From Methylobacterium aquaticum (GTDB lineage Bacteria; Pseudomonadota; Alphaproteobacteria; Rhizobiales; Beijerinckiaceae): DNA of 64,000 nucleotides. Below are positions 1 through 10,640 of this stretch, piece by piece; position 1 is the first letter of the stretch, and each line of letters begins with the position of its first letter. The stretch covers positions 3,237,001-3,301,000 of the forward strand of contig NZ_CP043627.1 in assembly GCF_016804325.1 (NCBI RefSeq). The letters run 5' to 3'. A model generated the notes under the pieces. That model was not told the DNA's origin, did not search any database, and saw only the letters and a list, made by a program, of their open reading frames with translations. Both the position numbers and the translations under genes were made by a program.

Positions 1-1506
1 CAGCGGCGGCAGGGCCTTGGCCTTCTCGAGGTCGATGCCGGCGCCTTCGGCGACGCGGCGGCCGTAATCCTCGTCGGCGTGCCAGAAGTGCCAGACCATC
101 CGGAGCTGGATCGCCTCGGGGCACTCCTTCATGTCGGCGACCAAGTTGGCGATCAGGTCCTCACGCTCCCAATCCTCGAAGGAGCGGTAGCGTACGCCGG
201 CCTGGGTGTAGTCGTCCTCGGTGCGGCTGGCCTGGTAGCGGCCGAGCTTGCCCTCGACCGGCTGGTGGTACTCCTTCGCGGGCTTGGGCGCCTCGCGCAG
301 GCCTTGGGCCAGGGTGCTCGGCTCGTAGTTGATGTGCTTGTTCTCGCCGACGCCGTCAACGTAGAACGTCATCTGGCCGTCTCGCTGGTTGGTGGCTGTC
401 TTCACGCCCGGAGCCGGCGCGTTGATCGGCAGCTGCAGGTAGTTCGGGCCGACGCGGTAGCGCTGGGTGTCCGAGTAGGACAGGGTGCGCCCCTGGAGCA
501 TCTTGTCGTCCGAGAAGTCGATCCCGTCGACCAGCACGCCGGTGCCGAAGGCCGACTGCTCTACATCGGCGAAGAAGTTGTCCGGCACCCGGTCGAGCAC
601 CATGCGGCCGCAGGGCAGCAGCGGGAACTGGTCCACCGGCCACAGCTTGGTGTCGTCGAGCGGATCGAACGACAGGTGATCGTTCGGGCCGTCCGGCATG
701 ATCTGCACGGCGAATTCCCACTCGGGGAAGTTGCCGGCGGCGATGTTGTCGTACAGGTCCTTGGTCGCGTGGCCGACGTCGCGGCCCTGGATCTCGGCGG
801 CCTGGGCCGAGGTCAGGTTGCGCACGCCCTGCTTCGGGATCCAGTGGAACTTGCAGAGATGGGCCACGCCCTGGTCGTTGACCAGCTTGTAGGTGTTGAC
901 GCCCGAGCCTTCCATCTCACGATAATTGGCCGGGATGCCCCAGGGCGACTTCAGGTGGGTCACCATGTGGATCGACTCGGGGTGAGCCGCCACGAAGTCG
1001 AAGAAGCGCCAGGCCTCCTGGCGGTTGGTCACCGGGTCGGGCTTGAAGGCGTGGATCATGTCCGGGAACTTGATCGCGTCCCGGATGAAGAAGACCTTCA
1101 GGTTGTTGCCGACGAGGTCCCAGTTGCCGTCGACGGTCTTGAACTTCACCGCGAAGCCGCGCGGGTCGCGGGCGGTCTCCGGGCTCTCCTTGGCGCCGGC
1201 GACGGTCGAGAAGCGCACGAACATCGGCGTCTTCACGCCGGTCTCGTTGAGGACGCGGGCGCGGGTGTACTTCGAGGCCGGCTCGTCGCCGATCGTGCCG
1301 TAGGCCTCGAAATAGCCGTGGGCGCCGGCGCCGCGGGCATGCACCACGCGCTCGGGGATCCGCTCGCGGTCGAAATGGGTGATCTTCTCGATGAACTGGT
1401 AGTTCTCGAGGGTCGCCGGGCCACGCTCGCCGACCGTGCGCATGCTCTGATTGTCGCGGACCGGATGGCCCTGGCGGGTCGTCAGGATCGGGCGTTGGTC
1501 GCTCAT
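1..1506 (-). CDS. katA: Monofunctional haem catalase, 3' end cut by window edge
   Basis: Decomposes hydrogen peroxide to water and oxygen. The 502 codons present carry the clade-typical motifs. The distal active-site segment [17 protein letters not shown] has the catalytic His at residue 56. The DLVGNN segment near residue 134 has the active-site Asn. The haem-ligand region reads SYSDTQRYR, whereas most relatives have RHR. The ATG at 1504-1506 follows a good Shine-Dalgarno (GAGGAG, about 6 bases upstream). The frame is open through base 1, so the C-terminus lies outside the window. The gene is divergent from oxyR across 181 bp, the usual arrangement for OxyR-controlled catalase. The symbol is by family; the exact paralogue (KatA or KatE type) cannot be fixed without the C-terminus. 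Confidence 0.95.
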   Translation of the reverse strand, partial: MSDQRPILTTRQGHPVRDNQSMRTVGERGPATLENYQFIEKITHFDRERIPERVVHARGAGAHGYFEAYGTIGDEPASKYTRARVLNETGVKTPMFVRFSTVAGAKESPETARDPRGFAVKFKTVDGNWDLVGNNLKVFFIRDAIKFPDMIHAFKPDPVTNRQEAWRFFDFVAAHPESIHMVTHLKSPWGIPANYREMEGSGVNTYKLVNDQGVAHLCKFHWIPKQGVRNLTSAQAAEIQGRDVGHATKDLYDNIAAGNFPEWEFAVQIMPDGPNDHLSFDPLDDTKLWPVDQFPLLPCGRMVLDRVPDNFFADVEQSAFGTGVLVDGIDFSDDKMLQGRTLSYSDTQRYRVGPNYLQLPINAPAPGVKTATNQRDGQMTFYVDGVGENKHINYEPSTLAQGLREAPKPAKEYHQPVEGKLGRYQASRTEDDYTQAGVRYRSFEDWEREDLIANLVADMKECPEAIQLRMVWHFWHADEDYGRRVAEGAGIDLEKAKALPPL

Positions 1507-1674
1507 GGAAACTCCTCTGGCGTGCAGGCGAAGGGTGCCGTGCGAAGCGGGACCCCGCGCGAGGGACCGCTCACATGGGGTGTCGGACAGCCGGCCAACA
1601 CCCTGGAACTGGTCTGGCTCCAGCGTATGAAGCCTGCGTGACCCGAAAACAAATGCATCGTTGCGAAGTTTCTG

Positions 1675-1689
1675 ATAGGCGCAGCCTAT
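1675..1689. promoter_or_regulatory. OxyR-type half-site ATAG-N7-CTAT
   Basis: The sequence reads ATAG, seven bases, CTAT, exactly the spacing of one OxyR dimer half-site. A second half-site upstream (about 1653-1667) is degenerate (ATGC-N7-CGAA). The last two bases overlap the oxyR start codon at 1688, so bound OxyR would cover the oxyR translation start. Position and match are seen; regulation of oxyR and of the divergent catalase is inferred from the known OxyR consensus. Confidence 0.6.
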
Positions 1690-2644
1690 GAACGTCGCCG
1701 GCCTGTCCCTGCGGGACCTCGAATACGTCGTGGCGGTCGCGGAGGAGGGCCATTTCGGCCGCGCCGCCGAGCGCTGCGCCGTGAGCCAGCCGACCCTGAG
1801 CGTCCAGGTGCGCAAGCTGGAGGAGGCCCTGGGCCTCGTCCTGTTCGAGCGCTCGAACCGCCGGGTGCTGCTCACCCCGAGCGGCCAGGCGGTGGTGCGC
1901 CAGGCCCGCGCCGTGCTGGCGGAGGCCAGAGCGCTGCTGCTGCTCGCGCGGGAAGGCGCCGGTACGGCGCTGCACGGCCGCCTGGTCCTGGCGGCGATCC
2001 AGACGCTCGGGCCCTACCTGTTTCCGCGCGTGCTGCGCGGCCTGCGCCAGGCCTTCCCGCACCTTGCCTTCGGCTTGAGCGAGGGGCGCACGGCGGAGAT
2101 CCTCGACGGCTTGCGCGAGGGCCGGATCGACGCGGCGCTGATCTCCCTGCCGATTCCCGATGCGGGGCTGACCGTGATGCCGCTCTTCGAGGAGCCGTTC
2201 CTGCTCGCCTGTCCCGCCGAGCACGCCTTCGCGGATGGGCCGGCGCCGCTTCCCGGCGATCTCGCGGGGCCCGACCTCCTGCTCCTCGACGAGGGCAATT
2301 GCCTGCGCGACCAGGCGGTGGCGGCCTGCGGGGCCGGGCCGGCGAGCGGGCGGCACGCCACCAGCCTCGAGACCCTGCGCTCGATGGTGGCGGCCGGCGC
2401 GGGCTACACCCTGCTGCCGGCGCTCGCCGCCCCGCCCGGGCCCGATCCGACCGGGCTCACGATCTGCCGCCGCTTCGGGCCGGAGGGCCCGAGCCGCACC
2501 GTCGCGCTCGCCTGGCGCGCCAGCGACCCGCGGGCGGAAGGGTTGGGGGAACTCGCCGCCTTCTTCCGCCAGCATGCGCCGCACGCAACGCTGCCCTTCG
2601 GGCACCCGGGCACCGGTCGCGACAGGGAGGCGATTTCCGTATAG
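1688..2644 (+). CDS. oxyR: OxyR, peroxide-sensing LysR-type regulator
   Basis: 318 aa. The N-terminal winged helix-turn-helix (about residues 8-65, with [14 protein letters not shown]) is followed by a LysR substrate domain. Two cysteines lie in the segment [11 protein letters not shown], Cys205 and Cys214. They match the spacing of the redox pair Cys199/Cys208 of E. coli OxyR, so the protein should form the peroxide-induced disulphide. This identifies OxyR rather than a generic LysR protein. The ATG at 1688 lacks a clear Shine-Dalgarno and overlaps a putative OxyR site, so a leaderless or weakly translated message is possible. It is divergent from the catalase gene, its likely target. Confidence 0.93.
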   Translation: MNVAGLSLRDLEYVVAVAEEGHFGRAAERCAVSQPTLSVQVRKLEEALGLVLFERSNRRVLLTPSGQAVVRQARAVLAEARALLLLAREGAGTALHGRLVLAAIQTLGPYLFPRVLRGLRQAFPHLAFGLSEGRTAEILDGLREGRIDAALISLPIPDAGLTVMPLFEEPFLLACPAEHAFADGPAPLPGDLAGPDLLLLDEGNCLRDQAVAACGAGPASGRHATSLETLRSMVAAGAGYTLLPALAAPPGPDPTGLTICRRFGPEGPSRTVALAWRASDPRAEGLGELAAFFRQHAPHATLPFGHPGTGRDREAISV

Positions 2645-2679
2645 CGACCGGGCGAGATTCCCCAACGCCATAGGACGCC

Positions 2680-3765
2680 ATGCTCCCCGCCCCGCCGGAT
2701 TCGCGCCGCTCAGCTTCCTGCGCGGCCCTCCTGTGGACGGGCCTCGTCGCGGCCTCCGCGGCGTTGTCGGGTCTGTTCTACCTCGCGGGCTTCCCGGCCG
2801 CCCTGCTGCTCGGGCCAATGCTGGCCGGCATCGCCTTCGGGGTGCGCGGCGCGCCGATCCGGGTGCCGAAGGCCGGCTTCCAGGCGGCGCAGGCGCTGAT
2901 CGGCTGCCTTGTGGCCCATGCCGTCAACGCCTCGATCGCCGCGACGCTCCTGGAGGACGGGTTCCTGATCCTCGCGGTCGTCGGCGTCACCGTCGTGGCG
3001 GCGGCGCTGACCGGCTGGGTGCTCACCCGTATCCGCCTCCTGCCCGGCACCACCGCCGCCTGGGGTTCGTCGCCCGGCGGCGCCTCCGCCATGGTGGCGA
3101 TGGCGGAGGAATTCGGCGCCGATCCGCGCCTCGTCGCCTTCATGCAATATGTCCGGGTCGCCTGCGTGGCCCTCACCGCCTCGCTGGTCGCCCGCTTCCT
3201 CGCCGGGGGCAGCGGCGCGGCTCCCGGAGCGGACATGAACCCGGCGCCGCTCGCGGTCCTCGCCACGCTCGCGGTCGCGGGCATCGGTGCCTGGGTGGGC
3301 TTGCGCCTGCGCATCCCGGCCGGTGCGATGATCGGGCCCCTCGTTCTCGGCGCCACGCTCCACGCGACCGGGCTCGCCGACATGGCCCTGCCGTCCTGGC
3401 TGCTCGCGCTCGCCTATGCGGGAATCGGCTGGACGGTGGGCCTGCGCTTCACCCCCGCCACCGTGCGGGCGACGCTGTTCGCCCTGCCCGGCGTGCTGGT
3501 GGCGACCTTCGGGCTGATCGGGCTCTGCGGCCTCTGGGCCTTCGGGCTCACCTTCCTGCTCCCGATCGACCTCCTCACCGCCTACCTGGCGACGAGCCCC
3601 GGCGGGCTCGATTCGGTGGCGATCATCGCGATCGGCACCCATTCGGACGTGTCCTTCGTCCTGGCGGTGCAGACCCTGCGGCTCCTCGTCGTCATCGTCA
3701 CCGGTCCGATGGTGGCGAAGTGGATCTCTCGGAGTGCCGGAGAGGTCCGCCGAGAGCCTGTCTGA
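2680..3765 (+). CDS. AbrB-type integral membrane protein (PF05145)
   Basis: 361 aa, almost entirely hydrophobic, with around ten predicted membrane helices in two similar halves. Motifs such as LLLGPMLAGI and GAMIGPLVLG recur, as expected for the duplicated AbrB/YjiY-like family sometimes misnamed ammonia monooxygenase or AbrB regulator. It is not the DNA-binding AbrB of Bacillus. Members are probable transporters, but no substrate is established. It starts 35 bp after oxyR on the same strand and could be co-transcribed with it. The C-terminus is hydrophilic. Confidence 0.8.
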   Translation: MLPAPPDSRRSASCAALLWTGLVAASAALSGLFYLAGFPAALLLGPMLAGIAFGVRGAPIRVPKAGFQAAQALIGCLVAHAVNASIAATLLEDGFLILAVVGVTVVAAALTGWVLTRIRLLPGTTAAWGSSPGGASAMVAMAEEFGADPRLVAFMQYVRVACVALTASLVARFLAGGSGAAPGADMNPAPLAVLATLAVAGIGAWVGLRLRIPAGAMIGPLVLGATLHATGLADMALPSWLLALAYAGIGWTVGLRFTPATVRATLFALPGVLVATFGLIGLCGLWAFGLTFLLPIDLLTAYLATSPGGLDSVAIIAIGTHSDVSFVLAVQTLRLLVVIVTGPMVAKWISRSAGEVRREPV

Positions 3766-3803
3766 TTCGTCAGGCCTGTGGTCCGGCACGGACGCTGCCA
3801 TCT

Positions 3804-3875
3804 CTCCGCGTCATCCTGAAAGGTCGGCGGTTATGGATCCCGGGTTCCGCTTCGCGGCCCCAGGATGACGCGGAG
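3804..3875. repeat. Palindromic intergenic repeat, family 1, copy a
   Basis: Perfect 15-base arms CTCCGCGTCATCCTG and CAGGATGACGCGGAG enclose about 42 bases that include CGGGTTCCGCTTCGCGGCC. Related elements sit at 43492-43543, 47499-47640 and 50706-50759. It lies 3' of the AbrB-type gene. It could act as a transcription terminator, an mRNA stabiliser or a REP-like mobile relic; nothing here decides. Confidence 0.75.
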
Positions 3876-4013
3876 GGTGTCACCGCGGTCGGCTCGCTCG
3901 AACAGGTTCAGAGGCCGATCTGCACCTGTCAAGCTCGCATCCCGCAACGAAAACCGCTATTCACCCGCCTCCGAGGCGGCTCTCGCCGCCCGTTCCGGAC
4001 ATGACGTAAAGCC

Positions 4014-5590
<1,577 letters not shown>

Positions 5591-5639
5591 GGGGGCGAGG
5601 GCAATTTCCCTCTTCCGCGGGCGGGGGAATGGCGCGCCT

Positions 5640-5786
5640 CCCCTCTCCAGTGTGGGAGAGGGGCCGGGGTGAGGGTGCTACGGTTGTTAGTCAAGCACTG
5701 AACGTCGAGCTGGCAGCGGAACAGTCCAGTCTTATTGCGGCACCGTAGCACCCTCACCCCTACCCCTCTCCCACACGGGAGAGGGG
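5640..5786. repeat. Long inverted repeat, family 3, copy a
   Basis: About 147 bp. Each end is itself a hairpin (CCCCTCTCC ... GGGAGAGGGG), and the two ends are mutual inverted copies (GTGAGGGTG ... CACCCTCAC). The centre contains GAACG...GCTGGCAGC. A second copy at 37029-37176 shares the ends and parts of the centre. It lies 50 bp downstream of ilvA in a stretch (5591-5982) with no gene; the remaining bases up to lgt show nothing recognisable. Confidence 0.8.
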
Positions 5787-5982
5787 ATCCCGCGCTCGAT
5801 TTTGAAAGCGGTTTTTCCTGGACAGGTCTGTCCAGCCGCCAAGGGGTCAACAGCCCTCTCTCGGTTTCCGACCAGACCGAATCAGCCCCACACCCGCAAC
5901 ACGGGCGCCGCACGCTCGACACGCTGTCGCGGCATGAGAGGCGCCTTGACGCCGCCTCGCCACAGGTCCACCCCTCCGCCCG

Positions 5983-6888
5983 ATGCCTCCGCTTCTCGCC
6001 CTGCCCTTCCCCGCCATCGACCCCGTCGCGGTTGCGATCGGGCCGTTGCAGATCAAATGGTACGCCCTCGCCTACATCGTGGGCCTCGTGGGCGGCTGGT
6101 ATTATGCCAAGCGCCTGGTCTCGGCCCCGTCGCTGTGGGGCGCGGTGCGCCGGCCGACCGCCCTCGACATCGACGACCTGATCGTCTGGGTGGCGCTCGG
6201 CGTCGTGCTCGGCGGGCGCATCGGCTACGTGCTGTTCTACAACCTCGCCGCCTATCTGGCGCATCCGGCCGAGATCCTGGCGATCTGGCGCGGCGGCATG
6301 TCGTTCCATGGCGGGTTCCTCGGGGCGGTGCTGGCCCTGGTGCTGTTCTCCCGCCGCCGCGGCCTCAACACCTACGCGATGCTCGACCTCGCCTCGGTGG
6401 TGGTGCCGATCGGGCTGTTTTTCGGCCGCATCGCCAATTTCGTGAACGGCGAGTTGTGGGGCCGGCCGGCGCCGGACTTCGCTTACGCCATCGTGTTCCC
6501 GAATGGCGGGCCGCTGCCGCGCCATCCGAGCCAGCTCTACGAGGCCTTCGCCGAGGGGCTGGTGCTGTTCGTCCTGATGGCGATCGCGGTGCGGCGCTTC
6601 GGCTTCCGCCGGCCCGGCCTGCTCGGCGGCCTGTTCGTCGTCGGCTACGCCATCGCCCGCACCACCTGCGAGTTCTTCCGCGAGCCCGATCCGCAGCTCG
6701 GCTTCCTGTTCGGCACCCAGGTCGGGGCGCTCGACGGCGGCATCACCATGGGGATGCTGCTCTGCGTGCCGATGCTGCTGGCCGGCGCGATCTTCATCGT
6801 GCGGGCCCTGCGCGGCGACACGCGGCCCCGGCCGCGGCTGGACGAGGGCGCGGCCGATTCCGACACCTCGGAAGCGACATCCGCGTGA
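5983..6888 (+). CDS. lgt: Prolipoprotein diacylglyceryl transferase
   Basis: 301 aa inner-membrane enzyme that transfers diacylglycerol from phosphatidylglycerol to the lipobox cysteine of prolipoproteins. The Lgt signature GRIANFVNGELWGR is at about residues 148-161, and the catalytic region SFHGG has a His at 109. About seven membrane helices are visible. The start at 5983 fits the family N-terminus (PFPAIDPVAVAIGPLQIKWY). The stop codon overlaps the GTG start of the next gene (GTGA), so translation is coupled. The order lgt, MidA-like methyltransferase, pgeF is a known alphaproteobacterial arrangement. Confidence 0.97.
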   Translation: MPPLLALPFPAIDPVAVAIGPLQIKWYALAYIVGLVGGWYYAKRLVSAPSLWGAVRRPTALDIDDLIVWVALGVVLGGRIGYVLFYNLAAYLAHPAEILAIWRGGMSFHGGFLGAVLALVLFSRRRGLNTYAMLDLASVVVPIGLFFGRIANFVNGELWGRPAPDFAYAIVFPNGGPLPRHPSQLYEAFAEGLVLFVLMAIAVRRFGFRRPGLLGGLFVVGYAIARTTCEFFREPDPQLGFLFGTQVGALDGGITMGMLLCVPMLLAGAIFIVRALRGDTRPRPRLDEGAADSDTSEATSA

Positions 6889-7970
6889 GCGCGACGCCGC
6901 TCCTCGGCGAATTGCGCCGCCTGATCGCCGTCGAGGGACCGATCACCATCGAGCGCTACATGGCGCTCTGCCTCGGCCACCCGGTCCACGGCTATTACCG
7001 CACCCGCGATCCCCTGGGCGCGGCCGGCGACTTCACCACCGCGCCGGAGATCAGCCAGATCTTCGGCGAGCTGCTCGGCCTGTGGACGGCGGAGGTCTGG
7101 TACGGCCTCGGCCGGCCGGGTGCGTTTCGCCTGGTCGAGCTCGGCCCCGGCCGCGGCACGCTGATGGCCGATGCGTTGCGCGCCCTCAAGGCGGCGGCGC
7201 CGGACTGCCTGGCGGCCGCCGACCTGCACCTCGTCGAGACCAGCCCCACCTTGCGGGCGGCGCAAGGCCGGGCGCTCCCGAACGCGGCCCCGACCTGGCA
7301 CGATGCCCTCGACACGCTGCCGGGCGGCCCGGCGATCCTGCTGGCGAACGAATTCTTCGACGCGCTGCCGGTGCGCCAGTACCAGCGCACCGAGCGCGGC
7401 TGGTGCGAGCGCCGGGTGGGGCTCGACGAAAGCGGCCCGGACGGCGGCGGCCTCGCCTTCGGCCTGAGCCCCGATCCGACGCCGGAGATCGCCGCCGAGG
7501 GGGCGCCCGGTGCGATCCTGACCCTGCCGGCGGTCGCCCTCGATCTCACCCGCCGGATCGCCGGCCGCCTCGTCCGCGAGGGCGGCGCGCTGCTCGCCAT
7601 CGATTACGGCGACCTCTACGGCGGCACCGCCGACACGCTCCAGGCGGTGGCGCGCCATCGCTTCGCCGATCCCCTGGAGGCTCCCGGCGAGACCGACCTG
7701 ACCGCCCAGGTGGACTTCGCGGCTTTGGCCCGCGCCGCCGCGGGAGCGGGCGCTACGGTGCATGGGCCGGTGACGCAGGCCGATTTCCTCCTAGGCCTGG
7801 GCCTCGCCCAGCGGGCCGAGCGGCTGGCGGCCCGGGCGAACCCGGTCCAGGCCGCGGCGGTGAAGGCCGGCGCCGACCGCCTGATCGACCGCAGCACCCG
7901 CGGCATGGGCAACCTGTTCAAGGTCATGGGTCTCGCGGGGCCGAACCAGCCGGGCCTGCCGGGCCTGTAG
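6885..7970 (+). CDS. Class I SAM-dependent methyltransferase, MidA/NDUFAF7 family
   Basis: 361 aa of the PF02636 family, whose mitochondrial member NDUFAF7 (MidA) methylates an arginine of a complex I subunit. Visible motifs are the substrate segment GAAGDFTTAPEISQIFGE near the N-terminus, the SAM-binding loop LVELGPGRGTLM, and ANEFFDALPVRQ. The GTG at 6885 overlaps the lgt stop; it is the first start compatible with the family N-terminus and needs no extra leader. A role in respiratory complex I maturation is inferred from the family only; the bacterial substrate is unproven. Confidence 0.88.
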   Translation: MSATPLLGELRRLIAVEGPITIERYMALCLGHPVHGYYRTRDPLGAAGDFTTAPEISQIFGELLGLWTAEVWYGLGRPGAFRLVELGPGRGTLMADALRALKAAAPDCLAAADLHLVETSPTLRAAQGRALPNAAPTWHDALDTLPGGPAILLANEFFDALPVRQYQRTERGWCERRVGLDESGPDGGGLAFGLSPDPTPEIAAEGAPGAILTLPAVALDLTRRIAGRLVREGGALLAIDYGDLYGGTADTLQAVARHRFADPLEAPGETDLTAQVDFAALARAAAGAGATVHGPVTQADFLLGLGLAQRAERLAARANPVQAAAVKAGADRLIDRSTRGMGNLFKVMGLAGPNQPGLPGL

Positions 7971-8096
7971 AAAAAGATTCCCGGTTTCGACACGATTGTC
8001 CGGCGATCCTGCGGGGCCGCCTGCCATCACCCTGTGTCGTGCCCCCTCTGCCCCGACCCCTCTGCCCGGCCCCCTCTCCCCCAGGACCCTCCCGCG

Positions 8097-8864
8097 ATGT
8101 TCATCGAAGCGCCCGAGCTGAGCTCCCATTCGACGATCCGCCACGCCTTCTTCACCCGGCAGGGCGGGGTGTCGGAGGGGCTCTACACCTCCCTCAACGG
8201 CGGCCTCGGCTCGGGCGACGACCCGGAGCGGGTGCGGGAGAACCGCCGCCGGATGACGGCGCAGCTCTCCCTGCCTCCCGAGAACCTGGTCAGCCTCTAC
8301 CAGATCCATTCGGCCGAGGCCCTGGTGGTCGAGGCGCCCTTCAAGGAGCGCCCCCGCGCCGACGCGATGGCGACCCGGGTGCCGGGCCTCGCGCTCGGCA
8401 TCCTCACCGCCGATTGCGGGCCGATCCTGTTCGCCGATCCGGTCAACCGGGTGGTGGGCGCGGCCCATGCCGGCTGGAAGGGCGCGCTCACCGGCGTGAT
8501 CGAGGCGACGCTCTCCGCCATGGAGGGGTTGGGCGCCGAGCGCAGCGGCATCGTCGCGGTGCTCGGGCCGACGATCGGGGCCGAGGCCTACGAGGTCGGC
8601 CCGGAATTCCGCGAGCGGTTCGAGGCGGCGGACCCGGACAATGCCCGCTACTTCGCGGCGAGCCCGGAGCGTGCCTCCCACAGCCTGTTCGACCTGCCGG
8701 CCTACATCGTCGCGCGGCTCGAGCGGGCCGGCATCGGCGAGGTGGCGAATCTGGGTCTCTGCACCTACGCCGACCCGGACCGCTTCTTCAGCTACCGCCG
8801 CACCACCCACCGGGCGGAGGCCGATTACGGCCGGCTGGTCTCGGCGATCGCCGTGACCCCTTGA
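8097..8864 (+). CDS. pgeF: PgeF/YfiH family multicopper-type purine nucleoside enzyme
   Basis: 255 aa. The zinc-binding residues are His71 (QIHSAE), Cys107 (ADCGP) and His124 (AAHAGWKG), at the same numbers as in E. coli YfiH. The family has purine nucleoside phosphorylase/adenosine deaminase activity, and in E. coli PgeF (peptidoglycan editing factor) keeps peptidoglycan peptides correct. The ATG at 8097 is preferred over GTG 8034 because an AGGA precedes it and the family N-terminus begins there. It follows the methyltransferase by 126 bp on the same strand. Confidence 0.92.
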   Translation: MFIEAPELSSHSTIRHAFFTRQGGVSEGLYTSLNGGLGSGDDPERVRENRRRMTAQLSLPPENLVSLYQIHSAEALVVEAPFKERPRADAMATRVPGLALGILTADCGPILFADPVNRVVGAAHAGWKGALTGVIEATLSAMEGLGAERSGIVAVLGPTIGAEAYEVGPEFRERFEAADPDNARYFAASPERASHSLFDLPAYIVARLERAGIGEVANLGLCTYADPDRFFSYRRTTHRAEADYGRLVSAIAVTP

Positions 8865-9183
8865 AGCGGGCTTAATCCTCCGTCAGGGCCCGCAATGTAA
8901 GGCTGTTAGGGTGCCGAGGGCCTATCGGCAGGTTCGGCGCGGCAAGCGTAGCAAAAAATATCTGTGCGCCCGTGAACCTTGGCCATACACGCGCGTTAGG
9001 GGGTAAGGAGCCAAGGGAATGCTCGCGATGAACAGCCGTTAAGGCCGCGGTGAAACCCACCAGCGTTGTCGCGAGGACACAGCTTTCCCGGAGCTCCCGG
9101 GGTATGTCGGGGACACTGCTTCGGACGGACGCCGACCCGCAAACGGGCGCGATCGCCGCGGCATAGTAGGAAGGACCAGTACC
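8865..9183 (+). other. Leader region of the porin gene, no gene seen
   Basis: 319 bp between pgeF and the porin gene without a credible ORF. A strong Shine-Dalgarno (AGGAAGGA at about 9168-9175) precedes the porin ATG. The length suggests a long 5' untranslated region, common for major outer-membrane protein genes, but I recognise no specific promoter or riboswitch. Confidence 0.5.
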
Positions 9184-10101
9184 ATGAAGTCGCTTCTCAA
9201 GAGCGCTACCGCCCTCGCTGGCATCGTCGTCGCCGGCTCGGCCTTCGCCGCCGATCTGCCGCGCCGCGTCGCTCCGCCGCCGGTCTTCACGCCGGTTCCG
9301 GTCTTCACCTGGACCGGCTTCTACGCCGGTTTCAACGCCGGTTACGGCTTCAACACCGCTGACACCCGCGCCCCGACCGTCGTCGGCGTGCCGGCCGGCA
9401 CCACCGCCGCCAACAGCGTGTTCATCAACCAGTTCGGCGCTCCGACCACCGGCGTGCTCGCCTTCGGCAACCGCAACAGCAACGACGGCTTCGTCGGCGG
9501 CGGCCAGGTCGGCTACAACTACCAGTTCACCCCGGGCTCGGGCGTGGTCGTGGGTATCGAGGCCGACGCCCAGTACGTCGACTTCGGCCGCAGCCGCAAC
9601 CGCTTCGCCTTCGCGACCGCTCCGGGCGGCGGCGTGGCCCCGGGCACCCTGGTGTTCAACCCGAACGGCATCTCGGGCCTGGACTTCTTCGGCACCGTGC
9701 GCGGCCGTCTCGGCTACGCCTGGGACCGCACCCTCGTGTACGCCACCGGCGGTTTCGCCTACGGCTCGGGCGGTGGTCGCGACTTCGGTCTGACCAACAG
9801 CTCGCGCGACGACTTCCAGACCGGCTGGACCGTCGGCGGCGGCGTCGAGTACGCTCTGCCCACCGACTCGTTCTTCAACTTCTTCCGTTCGTCGGCCGTG
9901 ACCCTCAAGGTCGAAGGCCTGTACGTGAAGCTCGACCAGGGCAACCGCAACAACGGCGTGTTCGCTCAGACCGCCAACGGCACGCAGTACTCGGTGTTCT
10001 CGCCGGGCGTCGTGTCGGTCGGCCCGGCCAACCTGTACCGTCGCGAGACCGAGTTCGCGGTCGTCCGCGCCGGCCTGAACTACAAGTTCAACGGCTTCTA
10101 G
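9184..10101 (+). CDS. Outer-membrane beta-barrel protein, Omp25/31 (RopB-like) family
   Basis: 305 aa. The cleavable signal peptide ends at about residue 22 (AGSAFA|ADLP). A short Pro-rich linker with repeated PVF is followed by an eight-stranded-barrel sequence (WTGFYAGFNAGYGF ... GGGQVGYNYQF ... VRGRLGYAW ... VRAGLNYKFNGF) ending in the aromatic Phe typical of BAM substrates. Codon use is strongly biased towards C-ending codons, the RBS is strong, and a good terminator follows, all consistent with a highly expressed surface protein. Confidence 0.9.
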   Translation: MKSLLKSATALAGIVVAGSAFAADLPRRVAPPPVFTPVPVFTWTGFYAGFNAGYGFNTADTRAPTVVGVPAGTTAANSVFINQFGAPTTGVLAFGNRNSNDGFVGGGQVGYNYQFTPGSGVVVGIEADAQYVDFGRSRNRFAFATAPGGGVAPGTLVFNPNGISGLDFFGTVRGRLGYAWDRTLVYATGGFAYGSGGGRDFGLTNSSRDDFQTGWTVGGGVEYALPTDSFFNFFRSSAVTLKVEGLYVKLDQGNRNNGVFAQTANGTQYSVFSPGVVSVGPANLYRRETEFAVVRAGLNYKFNGF

Positions 10102-10130
10102 TCGTCACACTCCGTCACCCGACGGAAAGG

Positions 10131-10163
10131 GAGCCCGGCCGCAAGGCCGGGCTCTTCTTTTTT
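10131..10163 (+). terminator. Rho-independent terminator of the porin gene
   Basis: Perfect 10-bp stem GAGCCCGGCC/GGCCGGGCTC with a GCAA tetraloop, followed by TTCTTTTTT. It begins 29 bp after the porin stop codon. Confidence 0.95.
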
Positions 10164-10277
10164 GTCCCCTCCCCGGGCGCCCGGCCCACCCTGCGTCGGC
10201 GGACCGGATTGCGGCCGCGGAGCGCCTCGCGTAGGCGGGAGGTCATCCGTCCGCCACCGCATCAGGTTTTTTCCACC

Positions 10278-10493
10278 ATGCGCCGCCGCACCCGCTCGCT
10301 CGTCGGGACGATCGTGATGATCGCCTTCGTGCTGATCTATGCGCCCCTCGCCATGGCGCTCGCCGACAGCCGCATCGCCCAGACGCCGCCGCTGGTGCAG
10401 TCGGTGCTCTATGCGATCCTCGGGCTCGCCTGGATCATCCCGCTGATGCCGCTGATCCGCTGGATGGAACGGCCCGACCGCGATCCGGCGTGA
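10278..10493 (+). CDS. Small membrane protein, DUF2842 family
   Basis: 71 aa. Two membrane helices (about residues 8-28 and 42-62) are separated by a short polar loop and end in the conserved PLIRWME. This matches the DUF2842 family of alphaproteobacteria, of unknown function. ATG 10278 is chosen because the family begins with a short basic N-terminus (MRRRTRSLVG); the longer frame from 10209 adds a non-conserved tail. Confidence 0.8.
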   Translation: MRRRTRSLVGTIVMIAFVLIYAPLAMALADSRIAQTPPLVQSVLYAILGLAWIIPLMPLIRWMERPDRDPA

Positions 10494-10640
10494 CGCGGTT
10501 CGACGAAACGACCCAATGAACCGGCTGGTGCAAAAGGCCGGGTTTTCGCCAAAAAGGGCTGCCAGACCCGGGCCCGCCGCCCTCGCCGCGCCCGCCCGCT
10601 TCGGCATTTCCCTCGACATCCGCAAGGCAGCCCCAGGCCC

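Noticed and set aside
79..1641. 520-codon plus-strand open frame
   Set aside because: Exact antisense of the catalase gene; the translation is repetitive Leu/Val/Arg/Gly without family resemblance. High GC leaves long open antisense frames throughout the window.
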